Positions 17,201 to 26,815 of a stretch of DNA of 64,000 bases are shown here, piece by piece. The notes beneath the pieces are model-generated. The model did no database searches. It saw only the letters and a program-made list of their open reading frames with translations, and had not been told where the DNA came from. This DNA is from Geodermatophilus amargosae. Lineage in GTDB: Bacteria > Actinomycetota > Actinomycetes > Mycobacteriales > Geodermatophilaceae. Where the stretch lies: contig NZ_FPBA01000010.1 in assembly GCF_900116515.1 (NCBI RefSeq), forward strand, positions 62,001-126,000. Reading direction: 5' to 3'. The position numbers were made by a program, and so were the translations under genes. Each line of letters begins with the position of its first letter. The first letter of the stretch is position 1.

Positions 17201-19182
17201 CCGAAGCTGAGCAGCAGGCTGACCTCGCTGCCCTGGTCGACCACGGTGCCGGCGCCCGGGCTCTGCCGGTACACGCGGTCGCCGGTGATGAAGGTCGAGG
17301 TGGTGACCTCCAGCCCGGCCGCCTCCAGCGTCGCGATGGCGTCGGCGGCGCGCTCCCCGCCCACGTCGGGCACGGTCACCTGGGGCACGCCCTCGGAGAC
17401 CTGGACGGTGACCTCGCTGCCGTACGGCGCCTGCGTGCCCGCCGCCGGGCTGACGGCCATGACCGCCCCGGTGGGGACGTCGGCGCTGCGGCCCACGGTG
17501 CGGGCGACGCTGAAGCCCTGGGCCTCGAGGTTGGTCTGCGCGGCGTCGGCGGGCTGGCCGACGACGTTGGCGATCGCCACCGGTGCGCGGCCGCGGCTGA
17601 CGTAGACGGTCACCGGGTCCCCACGCTTGACCTCCGTGCCGGCCTCGGGCTCGAAGCCGGTGACGGAGCCGACGGGGATCTCGTCGTTGTAGTCCTGCTG
17701 CTCGGTGGGGACGACGGGGATGCCCCTCAGGGCGTCGCGCACCGCCTCGATCGGCTGCCCCACCAGGTCGGTCGGCACGGTGAAGCGCTCGGGGCCCTTG
17801 GAGACGACGAGCTCGACGTCGCTGTTGCGGATGGCCTCGCCGCCCTCGGGGTCGGCGGAGATGACCACGCCCTCGGGCACGGTCTCGCTGAACTGGTCCT
17901 CGGCGAAGACGGGGTCCAGGCCCGCCTCCTGCAGCAGGTCGACGGCCGCGGCGCGGTCGCTGCCCACCAATGAGGGGACCTCGGTCCACCGGCCCGAGCC
18001 CATCCACCAGCCGACGGCGCCGATGGTGATCGCCAGCAGCAGCACGACCGCGACCGCCAGCCGCGCGCGGCGGCGCCGGACGTGCGGCGAGACGCCGGTG
18101 CGGTGCGGGGGGACCGGCCGCCGGCCGCCGACGTCGGCGGTGGACCCGGTGCCCACGGGGGGCAGCAGGCTGGTGCGCCCGGCGCGTGAGGAGCGGCCGC
18201 CGAGCACCTCGGTGCCCGGGTCGCTGCCGTCGCCGGGCTCGCTGGGGTGCCGCCGCGAGGGCCGGTTGGTCGGCCGGATGGTGGCCGGCCCGGCCGAGCT
18301 GCGCCCGGTGGGCACCGGCACGCGGGCCAGGCCCAGGTCGCTGCGGACGTCCTCGAGGTCGGCGAGGAAGGAGCCGGCGTCGAGCGGGCGGACGGCGGGG
18401 TCGCGGCGGGTGGTCCGCTTGACCAGCTCGTCGACCTGCCAGGGCACGGTCGGCGCCTCGGACGAGGGCAGCGGGACGTCGTGGTGCACGTGCTGGTAGG
18501 CCACCGCCAGCGGGGTGTCCCCGCCGTAGGGCGGGTGGCCGGTGAGCATCTCGAAGAGCACGAGGCCGGCGGCGTAGACGTCGCTGCGGGCGTCGGCGCG
18601 GCCGCGCTCGAGCTGCTCGGGGGAGAGGTAGGCGACCGTGCCGATCAGCACGCCGCCGGTGTGGCTGGTCTGCCCGGTGCCGGTGAGCGCGCGGGCCAGG
18701 CCGAAGTCGGCGACCTTCACCGTGCCGTCGTGGCCGATGAGGACGTTCTCGGGCTTGACGTCGCGGTGCACGATCCCGGCGCGGTGCGCGGCCGACAGCC
18801 CGGCGAGCACCGGCTCGAGGACGGCGAAGGCCTCGGCGACGGTCAGCCGGCCGCGGGCCTGCAGCAGGTCGCGCAGGGTGCGGCCGCGGACGAGCTCCAT
18901 GACGAGGAAGACCAGGCCCTGGTCGGCGCCCTGGTCGCTCACCGAGACCACGTTGGGGTGGCTGAGCATGGCCGCCGCCCGCGCCTCGCGGGTGAACCGG
19001 TCGACGAACGTCGGGTCGTGCGCCAGGTGCTCGGCCATGACCTTGACCGCGACGGTGCGGTGCAGCCGCAGGTCGGTGGCCGCGTACACGGTGGACATGC
19101 CGCCGCGCGCCAGCCGCTCCTCGAGGCGGTAGCGCCCCTCGAGGACCAGGCCGACCACGGGGTCGGTCACGGCGGTGTCCAC
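17197..19182 (-). CDS. pknL: Serine/threonine protein kinase PknL with PASTA repeats
   Basis: A 661-aa transmembrane Hanks-type kinase. The kinase domain spans about residues 18-280 with Lys47 in VAVKVM, HRDVKPEN at 139-146 and DFGLA at 159. A Ser/Pro-rich juxtamembrane linker and a single helix near residue 375 follow. Four PASTA domains on the outside probably sense peptidoglycan fragments or lipid II. M. tuberculosis PknL (Rv2176) occupies the same syntenic place and phosphorylates the neighbouring DNA-binding protein Rv2175c, whose homologue lies at 22780. The GTG start is leaderless. It is co-transcribed with nfo. Confidence 0.94.
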   Translation of the reverse strand: MDTAVTDPVVGLVLEGRYRLEERLARGGMSTVYAATDLRLHRTVAVKVMAEHLAHDPTFVDRFTREARAAAMLSHPNVVSVSDQGADQGLVFLVMELVRGRTLRDLLQARGRLTVAEAFAVLEPVLAGLSAAHRAGIVHRDVKPENVLIGHDGTVKVADFGLARALTGTGQTSHTGGVLIGTVAYLSPEQLERGRADARSDVYAAGLVLFEMLTGHPPYGGDTPLAVAYQHVHHDVPLPSSEAPTVPWQVDELVKRTTRRDPAVRPLDAGSFLADLEDVRSDLGLARVPVPTGRSSAGPATIRPTNRPSRRHPSEPGDGSDPGTEVLGGRSSRAGRTSLLPPVGTGSTADVGGRRPVPPHRTGVSPHVRRRRARLAVAVVLLLAITIGAVGWWMGSGRWTEVPSLVGSDRAAAVDLLQEAGLDPVFAEDQFSETVPEGVVISADPEGGEAIRNSDVELVVSKGPERFTVPTDLVGQPIEAVRDALRGIPVVPTEQQDYNDEIPVGSVTGFEPEAGTEVKRGDPVTVYVSRGRAPVAIANVVGQPADAAQTNLEAQGFSVARTVGRSADVPTGAVMAVSPAAGTQAPYGSEVTVQVSEGVPQVTVPDVGGERAADAIATLEAAGLEVTTSTFITGDRVYRQSPGAGTVVDQGSEVSLLLSFG

Positions 19183-19189
19183 GGGGACG

Positions 19190-19195
19190 AGTCTA
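19190..19195 (-). promoter_or_regulatory. -10 element (TAGACT) of leaderless pknL promoter
   Basis: TAGACT on the minus strand ends 7 nt before the pknL GTG, with no ribosome site. Confidence 0.55.
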
Positions 19196-19325
19196 GGAGC
19201 GCCCGGCCCCGAACAGGTCGGCACACGCGCAGGCGGGCGGGCCGGCACACCCTCCCGTCACACCGGTCACGACGACACCGGCGTCCTCCCCGCGCCGGGG
19301 TGCCGGGCGGGGAGGACCGGTCCCC

Positions 19326-20780
19326 CTACAGCTCCAGGCCCGGGTACAGCGGATGGGCGGCGACCAGCTCGGACGCGGCCGCGCGGGTCTTCTCCGCCAG
19401 ACCGCTGTCGACGGCGTACCTGGCCTTGGACGGCGAGCCGTCCTTCGTCGCGGTCGGGGTGGTGTTCGACAGGACGTCGACGATGAGCTCGGCGGTGCGG
19501 TCGAACTCGGCCGCCCCGAACCCGCGGGTGGTCAGCGCCGGGGTGCCCAGCCGGACGCCGGAGGTGTACCAGGCGCCGTTGGGGTCGGCCGGGACCGAGT
19601 TGCGGTTGGTGACGATGCCGGCGTCGAGCAGCGCGGACTCCGCCTGCCGGCCGGTCAGGCCGAAGCCGGAGACGTCGAGCAGCACGATGTGGTTGTCGGT
19701 GCCGCCGGTGACCAGCGTGGCGCCGCGCCGCGAGAGGCCCTCGGCGAGGGACACGGCGTTGTCGACGACGGCCTGCGCGTACGTGGCGAACTGCGGGCGG
19801 CGGGCCTCGGCGAAGGCGACGGCCTTGGCGGCCATGACGTGCGGCAGCGGGCCGCCGAGCACCATCGGGCAGCCGCGGTCGACGGCGTCGGCGTACTCGG
19901 GCTGGCTGAGCACGAACCCGCCACGCGGGCCGCGCAGCGACTTGTGGCTGGTGCTGGTGACCACGTGGGCGTGCGGCACCGGGTCGAAGTCGCCGCTGAA
20001 CACCTTTCCGGCGACCAGGCCGGCGAAGTGGCTCATGTCCACGATCAGCGTGGCGCCGACCTCGTCGGCGATCTCGCGCATCCTCGCGAAGTCGACCTTG
20101 CGCGGGTAGGCGGAGTAGCCGGCCATGAGGATCAGCGGGCGGAACTCGCGGGCGCGGGCGGCGACGGCGTCGTAGTCGAGCAGCCCCGTCTGCGGGTGGG
20201 TGCCGTAGGAGGACTGGGCGAACATCTTGCCGCTGATGTTGGGGCGGAAGCCGTGGGTGAGGTGGCCGCCGGCGTCGAGGCTCATGCCGAGCATCCGCTG
20301 GTCGCCGAGGGCGTGGCGCAGCGTGGCCCAGTCCTCGTCGGTGAGCTCGTTGACGTGGCGGACGCCGGCGCGCTCCAGCGCCGGGGACTCGATCCGCTGG
20401 GCCAGCACCGCCCAGAAGGCGACCAGGTTCGCGTCGATGCCCGAGTGCGGCTGGACGTAGGCGTGGGGGGCGCCGAACAGCTCGCGGGCGTGCTCGGCGG
20501 CCAGCGCCTCGACGGTGTCGACGTTCTGGCAGCCGGCGTAGAAGCGGTGCCCGACGGTGCCCTCGGCGTACTTGTCGCTGAACCAGTTGCCCATGGTCAG
20601 CAGCACGGCGGGGCTGGCGTAGTTCTCGCTGGCGATCAGCTTGAGGGAGGCGCGTTGGTCGGCGAGCTCCGCGCCGATCGCGTCGGCGACCCGCGGCTCG
20701 ACCTCGGCGATGACCGACAGGGCGCTGCGGTAGGCGGTCGACGCGGCGGAGGCGTCGAAGGAGGGGGTCACGTCACTCAT
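19326..20780 (-). CDS. glyA: Serine hydroxymethyltransferase, long form
   Basis: A 484-aa PLP enzyme interconverting serine plus tetrahydrofolate with glycine plus 5,10-methylene-tetrahydrofolate. Hallmarks are [36 protein letters not shown], and the PLP lysine in [14 protein letters not shown]. It is longer than the usual ~420 residues because of an insertion at about residues 128-160 ([20 protein letters not shown]), so it belongs to a divergent actinobacterial branch. The ATG has an AGGAG site. A ZTP riboswitch occupies the 5' leader, which ties its expression to folate/one-carbon shortage. metF nearby uses the product. Confidence 0.92.
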   Translation of the reverse strand: MSDVTPSFDASAASTAYRSALSVIAEVEPRVADAIGAELADQRASLKLIASENYASPAVLLTMGNWFSDKYAEGTVGHRFYAGCQNVDTVEALAAEHARELFGAPHAYVQPHSGIDANLVAFWAVLAQRIESPALERAGVRHVNELTDEDWATLRHALGDQRMLGMSLDAGGHLTHGFRPNISGKMFAQSSYGTHPQTGLLDYDAVAARAREFRPLILMAGYSAYPRKVDFARMREIADEVGATLIVDMSHFAGLVAGKVFSGDFDPVPHAHVVTSTSHKSLRGPRGGFVLSQPEYADAVDRGCPMVLGGPLPHVMAAKAVAFAEARRPQFATYAQAVVDNAVSLAEGLSRRGATLVTGGTDNHIVLLDVSGFGLTGRQAESALLDAGIVTNRNSVPADPNGAWYTSGVRLGTPALTTRGFGAAEFDRTAELIVDVLSNTTPTATKDGSPSKARYAVDSGLAEKTRAAASELVAAHPLYPGLEL

Positions 20781-20810
20781 GGGGGCTCCTGGCGGGTGTC
20801 GGCGTCAGCG

Positions 20811-20889
20811 GTGCCCAGGCGCCCGGCGGGGGAGTGCAGGCCGCTCCCCGGTGGTGACCCACCTCGATGCGCCAGTCACGGCCCGGGGG
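20811..20889 (-). ncRNA. ZTP (pfl) riboswitch upstream of glyA
   Basis: Read on the minus strand, the leader contains GTGACTGGCG, then GGTGGG...ACCACCGGGGAGCG, then GCGCCTGGGCACCG. These are the conserved cores of the pfl motif: the first stem with the ACUGGC element, the pseudoknot strand, and the closing CCUGGGCA element. The riboswitch binds ZTP/ZMP, which accumulate when 10-formyl-tetrahydrofolate is short, and turns on one-carbon genes; glyA is a standard target. It ends about 30 nt before the ATG, so control may be at the ribosome site. Confidence 0.92.
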
Positions 20890-20924
20890 TGATGGTACCG
20901 GGGCGCGGCCCGGCCCTGCGGCGT

Positions 20925-22574
20925 TCACGCCTCGACGAGCTGTCCCTCGGCGTCGTGGCCGAACACGCCACCGACCATGGTCGCCCGGACCTGCACGTCG
21001 CGGATCCGCTCCGGTGCCACCGCGAGCAGGTCGTCGGACAGGACGACCAGGTCCGCGAGCATGCCCCTGCGCAGCGTGCCCTTGCGCGTCTCCTCGAAGA
21101 CCGCGTGGGCGGAGCCGACCGTGTAGGCGCGCAGTGCCTCGCGGGCGGTGAGCGCCTCGTGCGGCGCGATGGGGGTCCCGCCGGCGGACCGGCGGTTCAC
21201 CATGTCGTGGATGCTCAGGATCGGCTCGCCGGGGACGACGGGCGCGTCCGTCGAGCCGGGCAGCTCGACGCCGGCGTCGACGAAGGACCGCATCCGGTAG
21301 GCGAGGTCGATCCGCTCCGGGCCGAGCGCCGCCAGGAACCCGTCGCCGAGCGCGGAGAGGAACCTGCCCTGCGGCACCGGGACGAGCCCCGCCGCGACGA
21401 TCCGCGCGACCTGCTCGTCGGAGGCGACCCCCACGTGCTCGATCCGGTGCCGGGCGTCGGTGCGGGGTGCCCGCCGCTGCGCCTCCTCGTAGGCGTCCAG
21501 CACGACGTCGAGCGCGCGGTCCCCGATGGCGTGGGTGGCGACCTGCCAGCCGTTCCCGTGGCTGCGCACGATGCTCTCGCGCAGGGCGGCGGCCTCCGTC
21601 TGCAGGTAGCCCGCGTTCCCCGGGCTGTCGGCGTAGTCGCAGCACATCGCGGCCGTCCGGCCGATGAGGGAGCCGTCGGACATGACCTTCACCGGTCCCA
21701 GCCGGAACCACTCGTCGCCGAGGCCGGTGCGGATGCCGAGGTCCAGACCCCAGCCCTCGAGCCCGTCGTCCACCCGGCCGAGCTCGTGCAGGGCGTCGAC
21801 GAAGGGCATCGCGGTGATCCGCGTGCGCAGCACCCCCCGCTCCCGCGCGACCTGGAAGGCGCGGGCGTCCGCGGGACCGTGCCCGATCAGCCGTCCGCCG
21901 ATGCCGGGTTCGGTCGCGCTCGTGAGGCCGTGGCGCAGAGCCCAGGCCGACGCCGCCCCGAGCGCGGCCACGATGTCGTCCTGGGGCACGGGGCGCAGGA
22001 CGGAGCTCACCAGCGCCATCGCCTGCTCCTGCAGGAGACCGGTGCTGACGCCGTCGACCCGCACGATGCTGCCGCCCGCCGGCGCCTCGACTGCGTCCGG
22101 ATCGGGATGGCCCGCGAGGCGAAAGGCCTCCGTGTTGGCGACCGCCATGTGGTTGGAGGCATGGACGAGGTAGACCGGCCGGCCGCCGGCGACCCGGTCC
22201 AGGGCCTGCCGTGTGGGGTGCTCGCCGAGCTTGTTCTGGTCGTAGCCGTTGCCGACGACCCAGGCGCCCTCGGGCTTCGCGGCGGCCCACTCACCCACAC
22301 GCCGGTAGAGCGCGTCGAGGGTGGGGGCGGCCTCGGCGGAGAGGTCGAGCTGCGTCATCTCCCTGCCGAGCACCGAGAAGTGCAGGTGGGCGTCGTTGAA
22401 GCCCGGCACCACGGGGGCGCCGCCCAGGTCGTGGCGCACGTCCGCGGCGATCCCGTCGAGCTCCTCGTCGAAGCCGACGACCCGGCCGCCGAGGACGCCT
22501 ACCGCCGAGGCCGTCGGCCGCGCCGGGTCCAGCGTGGTGATGCGGGCGTTGGTGAGGACGGTGTCGATGCGCAT
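20925..22574 (-). CDS. Amidohydrolase of the YtcJ-like group
   Basis: A 549-aa metal-dependent hydrolase of the amidohydrolase superfamily (Amidohydro_3 type). The N-terminal beta domain (LTNARITTLD) is followed by the metal motif PGFNDAHLHF; later metal or catalytic positions are KVMSDGSLIGRTA, VATHAIGDRALD, RIEHVGVA and PGSTDAPV. The C-terminal part RKGTLRRGMLADLVVLSDD closes the beta domain. The ATG at 22574 was chosen because the long upstream frame is not conserved in character. Predicted cytosolic; the substrate is unknown. It is not coupled to glyA, whose riboswitch lies between. Confidence 0.85.
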   Translation of the reverse strand: MRIDTVLTNARITTLDPARPTASAVGVLGGRVVGFDEELDGIAADVRHDLGGAPVVPGFNDAHLHFSVLGREMTQLDLSAEAAPTLDALYRRVGEWAAAKPEGAWVVGNGYDQNKLGEHPTRQALDRVAGGRPVYLVHASNHMAVANTEAFRLAGHPDPDAVEAPAGGSIVRVDGVSTGLLQEQAMALVSSVLRPVPQDDIVAALGAASAWALRHGLTSATEPGIGGRLIGHGPADARAFQVARERGVLRTRITAMPFVDALHELGRVDDGLEGWGLDLGIRTGLGDEWFRLGPVKVMSDGSLIGRTAAMCCDYADSPGNAGYLQTEAAALRESIVRSHGNGWQVATHAIGDRALDVVLDAYEEAQRRAPRTDARHRIEHVGVASDEQVARIVAAGLVPVPQGRFLSALGDGFLAALGPERIDLAYRMRSFVDAGVELPGSTDAPVVPGEPILSIHDMVNRRSAGGTPIAPHEALTAREALRAYTVGSAHAVFEETRKGTLRRGMLADLVVLSDDLLAVAPERIRDVQVRATMVGGVFGHDAEGQLVEA

Positions 22575-22765
22575 CGTGGGCAGTTCCTCGGGTCCGGAGG
22601 GCGACGGGGACCGTGCTCGGCTCGCGGCCGCACGGCCGTGCCGGGCGACCGCCGACGGCGCCCGGTCTGCGATGGTGCGCGCCGGGCACGGGGGAGCGGA
22701 AGCCCGACCCGGGATGCCGCCGACGGGGACCGCCACCGGTGCCCGCCCCGTCCACGGCCCCCACC

Positions 22766-22771
22766 TAAGCT
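22766..22771 (+). promoter_or_regulatory. -10 element (TAAGCT) of a near-leaderless promoter
   Basis: TAAGCT ends 8 nt before the ATG of the Rv2175c-like gene, with no ribosome site. Confidence 0.5.
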
Positions 22772-22779
22772 CGGTGCCC

Positions 22780-23103
22780 ATGGAGACCCTTCAGCCCGCG
22801 GAGGTGGCCGCGGTCCTCGGCGTCTCGCCGAACAAGGTCCGGCAGCTGATCCGGGAGGGCAAGCTGATGGCGGTGCCGGGCAGCGGCAACAGCCGCATCC
22901 CCGCCGACTTCCTCCAGGACGGCGCGGTGCTGCGGCACCTGCCGGGACTGATCACCGTGCTCAAGGACGGCGGGTACACCGACGCCGAGGTCTTCGACTG
23001 GCTGTTCCGGGACGACGAGTCGCTGCCGGGCACGCCGGTGCAGGCGCTGCGCGACGACCGGCACACCGAGGTCACCAGGCGCGCGCAGGCCCTCGCCTTC
23101 TGA
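22780..23103 (+). CDS. Rv2175c-like winged-helix DNA-binding protein
   Basis: A 107-aa protein. A MerR/excisionase-like helix-turn-helix occupies residues 4-40 (LQPAEVAAVLGVSPNKVRQLIREGKL is its core; a beta wing follows). The C-terminal half is a helical domain (TDAEVFDWLF). In M. tuberculosis the homologue Rv2175c is phosphorylated by PknL, which reduces DNA binding; both genes are kept close together here too. The ATG at 22780 is probably leaderless. The target genes are not known; divergence from the amidohydrolase makes that gene one candidate. Confidence 0.88.
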   Translation: METLQPAEVAAVLGVSPNKVRQLIREGKLMAVPGSGNSRIPADFLQDGAVLRHLPGLITVLKDGGYTDAEVFDWLFRDDESLPGTPVQALRDDRHTEVTRRAQALAF

Positions 23104-23112
23104 CCGGGCCGG

Positions 23113-24036
23113 CTAGCGGCGCCGGGTCCTGAGCCGCACGGCCTGGGCGCCGGCGAGGCGGCGGGCGAAGATGCCCAGCCGGCGCGGCTTGGACACCGTC
23201 ACCCGGCGGTCGAGCACCCGGAACTCGGCCCGCTCGATCTCGGTGAGGATCCCGCCGTAGAGGGCGGTGGCCGCCCGCACGCAGTCGCGCGACTCCGGCG
23301 CCAGCATCGGCGTCCCCGGGGCGGCGTCGTCGTAGCGGCGCCGCACGATGGCCACCATCTCCTGCATCAGCGCGCGGAAGCGGGCGTCGTGGCGCTTGGC
23401 CTCGATCTGCTCGCGGGTCACGCCGTGCGCGGCCATCACGTCGGCGGGCAGGTAGACCCGGCCGCGGTCGGCGTCCTCGGCGACGTCGCGCAGGAAGTTG
23501 GTGAGCTGGAACGCCTCGCCCAGCGCGATCGCGTGCGGTGCGGCCTCCTCCCGCGCGATGCCGGGCGCGGTGCCGAGCACGGGCAGCACCTGCAGGCCGA
23601 TCACCGACGCCGAGCCCCACATGTACCGGTCGAGGGCGGCCATGTCGGCGTAGCCGGTGACGGTGAGGTCGCTGGTCATGGCGGCGAGGAAGTCGACGAG
23701 GTGCTCGACCGGGATGCGGTACCGGCGGTAGGTGTGCACGGTGGCCAGCCGCACCGGGTCGTCGGACCAGCCGGCCTCGAGCTCGGCCAGCAGCGCCCGC
23801 GACCAGTCGGCGAGGTCGCCCTCGGGGTCCGCGCCGGGGTGGTCGACGAGGTCGTCGGCGGTGCGCGCCGCGGCGTAGAGGGCGTGGACGGCGGGGCGGC
23901 GGTCGGCGGTGAGCAGCCGGGTGGCCAGGTGGTAGCTCTTGCCGTGCTCGGCGTTGACCGCGGCGCAGAAGCGGTAGGCGGCGTCGAGCCGTTCCTGCCG
24001 CTCGGCCATCGTCAGCGGCCGCTCGGTGGCGGTCAT
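23113..24036 (-). CDS. crtB: Phytoene synthase
   Basis: A 307-aa squalene/phytoene synthase family enzyme that condenses two geranylgeranyl diphosphates to phytoene. The two Asp-rich motifs are TADDLVDHPGAD (first DxxxD) and LRDVAEDADRGRVYLP (second DxxxD), with YMWGSASVIGLQ between. The ATG overlaps the crtI stop as ATGA, so it is the last gene of GGPP synthase-crtI-crtB. The basic C-terminus ends RLRTRRR. Colour pathway step: the first committed step to carotenoids. Confidence 0.95.
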   Translation of the reverse strand: MTATERPLTMAERQERLDAAYRFCAAVNAEHGKSYHLATRLLTADRRPAVHALYAAARTADDLVDHPGADPEGDLADWSRALLAELEAGWSDDPVRLATVHTYRRYRIPVEHLVDFLAAMTSDLTVTGYADMAALDRYMWGSASVIGLQVLPVLGTAPGIAREEAAPHAIALGEAFQLTNFLRDVAEDADRGRVYLPADVMAAHGVTREQIEAKRHDARFRALMQEMVAIVRRRYDDAAPGTPMLAPESRDCVRAATALYGGILTEIERAEFRVLDRRVTVSKPRRLGIFARRLAGAQAVRLRTRRR

Positions 24037-25520
24037 CGCACGGGCCCGGTGATGCGCTCGGCGGCGAGCCGGCCGCTGATGACCACCATCGGGACGCCGA
24101 CGCCGGGCTGCACCGACGAGCCGGCCAGCACCACGTTCTCCGGCCCGCGCCGGGGCAGCGTCGGCGTCCGGAACGGGCCGGTCTGGCCGAAGGTGTGGGC
24201 GAGGGCGAACGGCGTGCCGGCGGCCATGCCCTGCCGTGCCCAGGTCAGCGGGGTGTCCACGTGCTCCACCTCGATCGCGTCGGTCAGTCCCGTCCAGCCG
24301 CGGGCCTCCAGGGTGCCCAACACCTCCTCGCGGTAGCGCGGGGTCAGCGCGTCCCAGTCGATGCCGGGGTTGCCGCCGCTGTGCGGGTCGAGGTTCGGCG
24401 CCGGCGCCACCACGCTGAGCACCTGGCCGCCGTCAGGGGCCAGCGACCGGTCGGTGCGCGAGGGCATGCTCACCAGCAGGCTCGGGTCGCTCATCGGCCG
24501 GCCGGTGCGGGTGAGCTCGTCGAAGACCTGCTCCCACGCGGCGCCGAAACTGATCGTGTGGTGCGCCTGCCCGGGCAGCTCGCTGCGAACGCCCAGGTGC
24601 AGGGCCACGCAGGACGGCGAGTAGGTGGGCCGGCGGCGCCGGAACCCGGGCACCAGCCCCTCGGGCACGTCGGTGGTGACGACGACGGCGTCGGCGGGCA
24701 GCCGCTCGCCGCCCTCGAGGCAGACGCCGGTCACCCGCCCGCCGCGGACGTCGAGCTGCTCCACCGTCGCGCCGTACCGGAACACGACGCCGGCGTCCCC
24801 GGCGGCGGCGGCCATCGCTCGCGGTACGGCGCCGATCCCGCCGACCGGGTGCCAGACGCCGGCGCCGATGTCGAGCTGGGCGATGACGGCGTAGGCGGCG
24901 ATGGCGCGGAACGGGGAGACCCCGGCGTAGAGCGCCTGGAAGCTGAACAGCCGCCGCAGCCGGTCGTCGTCGAAGAACCGCGCCACGTGGCTGGACAGCC
25001 GGCCGAACCCGCCGCGGCGGGCCAGCGCCCACAGCTCCGGGCCGAGCAGGTCCAGCGGGGTGTCGAGGTTGCGGTCGATGAAGGTGGTCAGCTGCAGCCG
25101 GTACAGCTCGGCGAGGTCGGCGAGGTAGCGGCGCAACGCGGCGGCCTCGGCCGGCCCGGCCAGCGCCTCCACCTCCGCGGCGAACCGGTCGACGTCGGCG
25201 TGCACGTCCAGGTGCGAGCCGTCGGCGAACTGCGCCCGGTATGTGGTGTCCAGCGGCACCAGGGTGAGCCGGTCCTCCAGCCGTTCGCCGACGGCGGCCA
25301 GCGTGTCGGCGACCAGCTCCGGCGCGGTGAACACCGAGGGGCCGGTGTCCAGGACGTAGCCGTCGCGGGTGACCACGCCGGCCCGCCCGCCCGGCCCGTC
25401 GCCACGCTCGACGACGGTGACCTCGCGCCCGGCACCGCGCAGCCGCAGTGCGGTGGCCAGGCCGGCGAGGCCGGCACCCACGACGACGACCCGGTCGGTC
25501 CTCCCGGGGACGGTCCGCAC
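24033..25520 (-). CDS. crtI: Phytoene desaturase CrtI
   Basis: A 495-aa FAD-dependent desaturase taking phytoene to lycopene or a partly desaturated product. The N-terminal dinucleotide fold is [16 protein letters not shown], followed by GPGGRAG and [12 protein letters not shown]. The C-terminal FAD motif is [22 protein letters not shown], typical of CrtI. The GTG start lies 2 nt after the GGPP synthase stop, and the 3' end overlaps crtB. Reaction end product (lycopene or neurosporene) cannot be decided from sequence. Confidence 0.95.
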   Translation of the reverse strand: MRTVPGRTDRVVVVGAGLAGLATALRLRGAGREVTVVERGDGPGGRAGVVTRDGYVLDTGPSVFTAPELVADTLAAVGERLEDRLTLVPLDTTYRAQFADGSHLDVHADVDRFAAEVEALAGPAEAAALRRYLADLAELYRLQLTTFIDRNLDTPLDLLGPELWALARRGGFGRLSSHVARFFDDDRLRRLFSFQALYAGVSPFRAIAAYAVIAQLDIGAGVWHPVGGIGAVPRAMAAAAGDAGVVFRYGATVEQLDVRGGRVTGVCLEGGERLPADAVVVTTDVPEGLVPGFRRRRPTYSPSCVALHLGVRSELPGQAHHTISFGAAWEQVFDELTRTGRPMSDPSLLVSMPSRTDRSLAPDGGQVLSVVAPAPNLDPHSGGNPGIDWDALTPRYREEVLGTLEARGWTGLTDAIEVEHVDTPLTWARQGMAAGTPFALAHTFGQTGPFRTPTLPRRGPENVVLAGSSVQPGVGVPMVVISGRLAAERITGPVR

Positions 25521-25522
25521 GC

Positions 25523-26656
25523 TCAGGCCGTGCGCGAGGTCGCGGCGACGGCGAGCGCGTCCAGGGCGGCGCGGGCCTCGTCGGCGATCGGGGCGTCGGC
25601 GATCGCGCCGCGGGCGGTGGCGGTGCGCTCGGCGATCCGCTCCTCGACCCGGGCCCGGGCGCCGGTGACCTCGATCAGCGTGCGCAGCGCCGAGAACTGC
25701 TCCTCGCCGGCGTCGGGGTCGCCGAGGGCCTCGCGCAGCAGCCGGCGTCCGGCATCGTCGGCCTCCTCCTCGGCGAGTGCGATGAGCAGCGTCTGCTTGC
25801 CCTCGCGCAGGTCGTCGTCGGCGGACTTGCCGGTGACGGTGGGGTCGCCGAAGACGCCGAGGACGTCGTCGCGGAGCTGGAAGGCCTCGCCCAGCGGCAG
25901 GCCGATGGCGGTGTAGACGTCGGCCGCGCGGGGACCGGCGCCGGCGATCGCGGCACCGAGCTGCAGCGGGCGCTGCACGGTGTAGCCGGCGCTCTTGTAG
26001 CGGGCCACGGTGAGGGCGCCCTGGGCGCCGGGCAGGCCGCCGGCGGCGCGCAGCAGGTCGAGGTACTGCCCGGCGGTGACCTCGGTGCGCATGGTGTCCC
26101 ACACCGAGCGGGCGCGGGTCAGGGCGGGACCGCTGATGCCCGAGCGGCGCAGCAGCTCGTCGGACCACACCAGCGCGAGGTCGCCGACCAGGATGGCCGC
26201 GCCGATCCCGAACGTGTCGCCGTCGCCGGACAGGCCGCCGTCGCCGTGCCGGGTGGCGAACCCGACGTGCGTGGCCGGGCGGCCGCGGCGGGTCAGGGCG
26301 CCGTCCATGACGTCGTCGTGGACCAGGGCGCTGGCGTGCACGAACTCCAGCGCGGCGACGGCGCGCAGCACCGCGGCGTCGTCCTCGGCCGGGCCGCCCA
26401 GGTCCTCGGTGACGCCGCGCCAGCCCCAGTAGGCGAAGGCCGGGCGCAGCCGCTTGCCGCCGTCGGCCAGCGCGCAGACCTCGTCGACGACCGGCGTCAG
26501 CGAGGGGTCCATCGCGGCCAGCGTGGTGCGCTGCTCCTCGAGGAAGCCGGTCAGCGCGGCCGACACCGCGCCGCGGACCCGGCCCAGGTCGGCGGCCGCG
26601 AGCGACGGGGCCAGGGCGCGGACCACGGGGTTCCGCTGCGCAGCGCCGGTGATCAC
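25523..26656 (-). CDS. idsA2: Geranylgeranyl diphosphate synthase (IdsA2/CrtE type)
   Basis: A 377-aa all-helical trans-prenyl diphosphate synthase making the C20 precursor for phytoene. The first Asp-rich motif is [16 protein letters not shown] and the second is [14 protein letters not shown], the latter in the DDxLG form seen in actinobacterial IdsA proteins. KRLRPAFAY and GEAFQLRDD are also diagnostic. The GTG at 26656 is leaderless behind GATACT (26663-26668). M. tuberculosis idsA2 (Rv2173) lies in the same syntenic place next to the MTHFR gene; here it has been joined to crtI-crtB. Confidence 0.92.
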   Translation of the reverse strand: MITGAAQRNPVVRALAPSLAAADLGRVRGAVSAALTGFLEEQRTTLAAMDPSLTPVVDEVCALADGGKRLRPAFAYWGWRGVTEDLGGPAEDDAAVLRAVAALEFVHASALVHDDVMDGALTRRGRPATHVGFATRHGDGGLSGDGDTFGIGAAILVGDLALVWSDELLRRSGISGPALTRARSVWDTMRTEVTAGQYLDLLRAAGGLPGAQGALTVARYKSAGYTVQRPLQLGAAIAGAGPRAADVYTAIGLPLGEAFQLRDDVLGVFGDPTVTGKSADDDLREGKQTLLIALAEEEADDAGRRLLREALGDPDAGEEQFSALRTLIEVTGARARVEERIAERTATARGAIADAPIADEARAALDALAVAATSRTA

Positions 26657-26662
26657 CCGACC

Positions 26663-26668
26663 AGTATC
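26663..26668 (-). promoter_or_regulatory. -10 element (GATACT) of the carotenoid operon
   Basis: On the minus strand GATACT ends 6 nt before the GTG of the GGPP synthase, consistent with a leaderless transcript of the three-gene operon. Confidence 0.5.
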
Positions 26669-26801
26669 GCCCCATCGAGTCGCGCGCGTCCTGTCCAGGG
26701 GGTGGGGCTGCCTGCTCACCGGCTCCTCCTCGGGGTCGCTCTCCGGGTGTCTTCCGCCCCGGGTGCCGGGGCGGATGCACGGCAGCGCCCGGTACCGCAC
26801 G

Positions 26802-26807
26802 TACCCT
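26802..26807 (+). promoter_or_regulatory. -10 element (TACCCT) of metF
   Basis: TACCCT ends 8 nt before the metF GTG, with no ribosome site. Confidence 0.5.
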
Positions 26808-26815
26808 CGGTCCCC

